A stretch of DNA of 6,671 bases from Chloroflexota bacterium (GTDB lineage Bacteria > Chloroflexota > Dormibacteria > CF-121), in contig VBGO01000176.1 in assembly GCA_005882525.1 (NCBI GenBank), positions 1 through 6,671 of the forward strand, read 5' to 3'. A model generated the notes under the pieces. The model ran no database searches. It had not been told where the DNA came from and saw nothing but the letters and a program-made list of their open reading frames with translations. How positions within the stretch are numbered: the first letter of the stretch is position 1; every line of letters starts with the position of its first letter. Shown piece after piece: positions 4,994 to 6,671 of this stretch. A program made the translations under genes and the position numbers.

Positions 4994-6568
4994 GAATGGC
5001 TGCCCCGCCGGCTCGTAGGTGGTGACCGCCTCGCTCGGTCCCCAGTACACGAGGGTGATGCCGTTCGATCGCAGAAACGATTGCACGGTCGTCGTGGAGG
5101 TCCCGGGTTGCAAGACCGCCTGAACATTCCTGGTCTTCCCGAAATAGTCGAGCGTCTCGCTGTAGTGACCGACATAGACCTGAACCCCGGCATAGGCGGG
5201 GAGCAGCTGGCCCGACTGGGGCGATGACAGCGCCCGGTCGTTGGGCTGGTGGTGGCTGGAAAGCCAATGCATCGCGTTCCAGGCGTCGTTGGGCACATAG
5301 GCCTCCGGGAATGCGCCAGACGCGAAGCGCAGCGCGATGGCCAGCACGATCGCCGATGAGACGCAGCAGGTCGCGACGATGAGCGCCTGCAGGCGCCGAG
5401 CCCGGCCACGGGGGAGGCGGCGGACCAGCGCGCGAAAGCCGACAGCGGCCAGGATGCCGACCGGGACGTAAAGGGCGTCGAGCAGCCGGCGCTGAATATT
5501 GGCCGCATTGGGGAGATAAAGGAGCGCCGCGACCAGCGGTGGCCAGACGAGCATCAAGGCGAGCATCCGGTCGCGTTGACGCCAGCTCGCCCACAATCCG
5601 ACCGCCGCCATCGCCAATGGCAGCCCCAGGCTGACCACCAGGCTGAGTGGCGCGGGCGCCTGGTGCCGCCACTGTCGGGCCCACTCGGCAACGGTGGGAT
5701 CGTAAAAGAGGATCCAGGCGTTGTAGGCGAGGAGCGGGAGGGTCGCCACAAACGGCAGGGCCTGCGCAAGCAGAGCTCGCCACCCGGGTCGCGCACCCCA
5801 GGCCCAGAGCAGGGCCTGGTATGCCGCCCAGATCAGACCGATCACCGGCACCATCTGCGGATGGATGGCGGTGAGCGCGATCAGCGCCGCCGATGTCAGC
5901 AGCACCGGACGCCAGGTGGGAGCCTCAGCGATGCGGAGCAAGCCGAGCAGGGCCGCGATGATCAGCGCCGTCGCCCAGGCGAAATGGGGAATGGCGAGAA
6001 TCGAATACCAGCCGCTGATCTCGGGAAGATGGAGATCGAGCGCCTCCACCCGGCTGCCCAACACCGATGGGTTGCCCAGGACCTGCGCCAGAAAGCCGGC
6101 GCCGGAGCCGAGGATCACGAGCACCAGGCCCAGCCGGCGAAGCTCGGGCGGTAGCAACCGGCGGCACAGTTGATCGACCGCGACCACGAGGGCGACCGCG
6201 CCCGAGATGCGGGCCAGGTGATAGCCGGCGATCAGAGGCAGGTGCAGCAGCGCCGTCAGGTGGCCGAAGAGCAAGTAGAACGAGAAGAGGAAGACGCCAC
6301 CGTGGGGCTCGCTGGTATAGGGGTTGTTCCACAGCCATGACCCTTCCGCCCCCTGGCGCATCTTGGCGAGGTAGGTGGTGGCGTCGTCGGCGATGAAGAA
6401 GAAGCCGGCGAAGTGGTGGCCGGTCGGGGCCCACGCGTAGGCGAGCAGGTAGGGGAGGAGAGAGAGGGCGGCGATGGCCGCCGCGAACGCCAGGGCGAAG
6501 CTGAGCCGGCGGCGCGGGCGCGCTGCCGCTCGGGGCGCCGGACGGGCTAGCGGGAGCGAAGCAGCCAT
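4934..6568 (-). CDS. Polytopic membrane protein, GT39/GT-C-like, with C-terminal soluble domain
   Basis: A 544-aa membrane protein with about eleven or twelve hydrophobic segments. A basic N-terminus (8-21) precedes the first helix (about 22-45). The first outer loop holds FFFIADDATTYLAKMRQGAEG at 56-76, with the DD pair at 61-62 placed where GT-C enzymes keep their catalytic Asp, followed by NNPYTSEPHGG at 81-91. Other blocks are IHPQMVP at 235-241 and NIQRRLLDALYVPVGILAA at 357-375. The outer C-terminal part (about 420-544) has a beta-rich look with VYVGHYSETLDYFGK at 464-478 and ends QDGSIAIYRV at 531-540. I have seen this layout in membrane proteins of Chloroflexota and Actinobacteria annotated as hypothetical or GT39; sugar transfer is inferred, and no substrate can be given. 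The ATG at 6568 starts 22 bp inside the previous gene with no clear ribosome site, suggesting translational coupling. Its 3' end overlaps the opposing gene by 60 bp. Confidence 0.85.
   Translation of the reverse strand: MAASLPLARPAPRAAARPRRRLSFALAFAAAIAALSLLPYLLAYAWAPTGHHFAGFFFIADDATTYLAKMRQGAEGSWLWNNPYTSEPHGGVFLFSFYLLFGHLTALLHLPLIAGYHLARISGAVALVVAVDQLCRRLLPPELRRLGLVLVILGSGAGFLAQVLGNPSVLGSRVEALDLHLPEISGWYSILAIPHFAWATALIIAALLGLLRIAEAPTWRPVLLTSAALIALTAIHPQMVPVIGLIWAAYQALLWAWGARPGWRALLAQALPFVATLPLLAYNAWILFYDPTVAEWARQWRHQAPAPLSLVVSLGLPLAMAAVGLWASWRQRDRMLALMLVWPPLVAALLYLPNAANIQRRLLDALYVPVGILAAVGFRALVRRLPRGRARRLQALIVATCCVSSAIVLAIALRFASGAFPEAYVPNDAWNAMHWLSSHHQPNDRALSSPQSGQLLPAYAGVQVYVGHYSETLDYFGKTRNVQAVLQPGTSTTTVQSFLRSNGITLVYWGPSEAVTTYEPAGQPFLRRIYQDGSIAIYRVEPPS
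4935..4978. repeat. 9-bp perfect inverted repeat in the convergent 3' overlap
   Basis: CAGGACGGC at 4935-4943 pairs exactly with GCCGTCCTG at 4970-4978 across a 26-nt loop. It lies within the 60-bp overlap of the two converging genes and begins at the stop codon of the minus-strand gene. Neither strand has a following T run, so it is not a standard intrinsic terminator, though a hairpin here could affect mRNA 3' ends on both strands. The long loop and GC-rich setting keep confidence in a function low; the repeat itself is seen directly. Confidence 0.35.
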
Positions 6569-6671
6569 GGGGCGAGCAGGAAGAGCATCAAGGTTGCGAG
6601 AAAGAAGGCATTGGCGGCGAGCAGGACCACGGCGTCGGTCGACTGCGCGGCGCGGAACCCCATCTGGCCGA
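6547..6671 (-). CDS. C-terminal fragment of an unidentified membrane protein, truncated by window edge
   Basis: Reading leftward from the window edge, two partial-codon bases are followed by 40 residues and a TAG at 6547-6549. The peptide runs GQMGFRAAQSTDAVVLLAAN, then AFFLATLMLFLLAPWLLRSR. Residues 13-35 form one strongly hydrophobic helix followed by an Arg-containing cytoplasmic-type end. It has no recognisable motif, so the family is unknown. The stop lies 22 bp inside the next gene (start at 6568), the close overlap expected of operon partners, so it may belong to the same glycan or membrane pathway. A very short separate gene starting at the ATG at 6661 is possible, but the open frame continues off the window, so a larger protein is more likely. 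Confidence 0.6.
   Translation of the reverse strand, partial: GQMGFRAAQSTDAVVLLAANAFFLATLMLFLLAPWLLRSR

Noticed and set aside
4806..5783. Open minus-strand frame of 325 codons in another phase of the 544-aa gene
   Set aside because: It is Pro/Arg/Ala-rich with no conserved blocks and lies inside the convincing membrane protein gene on the same strand.

Overview
The window is protein-coding almost from end to end, with strong G/C preference at third codon positions. It comes from a high-GC bacterium. The style of the large membrane proteins resembles what is seen in Chloroflexota of the Sphaerobacter/Thermomicrobia type, but this is a low-confidence impression from protein style; there is no rRNA, tRNA or other marker gene to confirm it. 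No mobile element, CRISPR array, tRNA, rRNA or riboswitch was seen.

Layout. Positions 1-4993 hold a tightly packed plus-strand gene run: (1) the 3' part of a WecG/TagA/CpsF-type (GT26) glycosyltransferase; (2) a possible 22-codon mini-ORF joined to its neighbours by 4-bp overlaps on both sides; (3) a 504-aa polytopic membrane protein of a conserved but unnamed GT-C-like family; (4) a DPM1-like family 2 glycosyltransferase; (5) a second family 2 glycosyltransferase of the ALG5/dolichyl-phosphate glucosyltransferase type; (6) a roughly 433-aa polytopic protein resembling GT87/DUF2029 mannosyltransferases. ATGA/GTGA overlaps link (1)-(2)-(3)-(4)-(5), which points to one operon with translational coupling; a 44-bp gap precedes (6). 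From the right edge, a minus-strand pair runs towards it: the last 40 residues of an unidentified membrane protein, overlapping by 22 bp a 544-aa polytopic GT39/GT-C-like protein. The two gene runs converge, and their last genes overlap tail to tail by 60 bp.

How the genes may work together (inference). The two soluble family 2 enzymes would make polyprenyl-phosphate-linked sugars on the cytoplasmic face of the membrane. The large multi-spanning proteins look like GT-C enzymes, which use such lipid-linked donors on the outer face. The WecG-like enzyme would add a sugar to a polyprenyl-diphosphate-linked intermediate. Together this is a surface glycan or protein-glycosylation locus. The protein families are individually familiar. 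The less ordinary points are the mini-ORF junction, an altered PxQExW motif in the WecG-like protein, the pairing of two donor synthases with three different GT-C-like proteins, and the overlapping convergent 3' ends. I found no evidence of a wholly new type of system.
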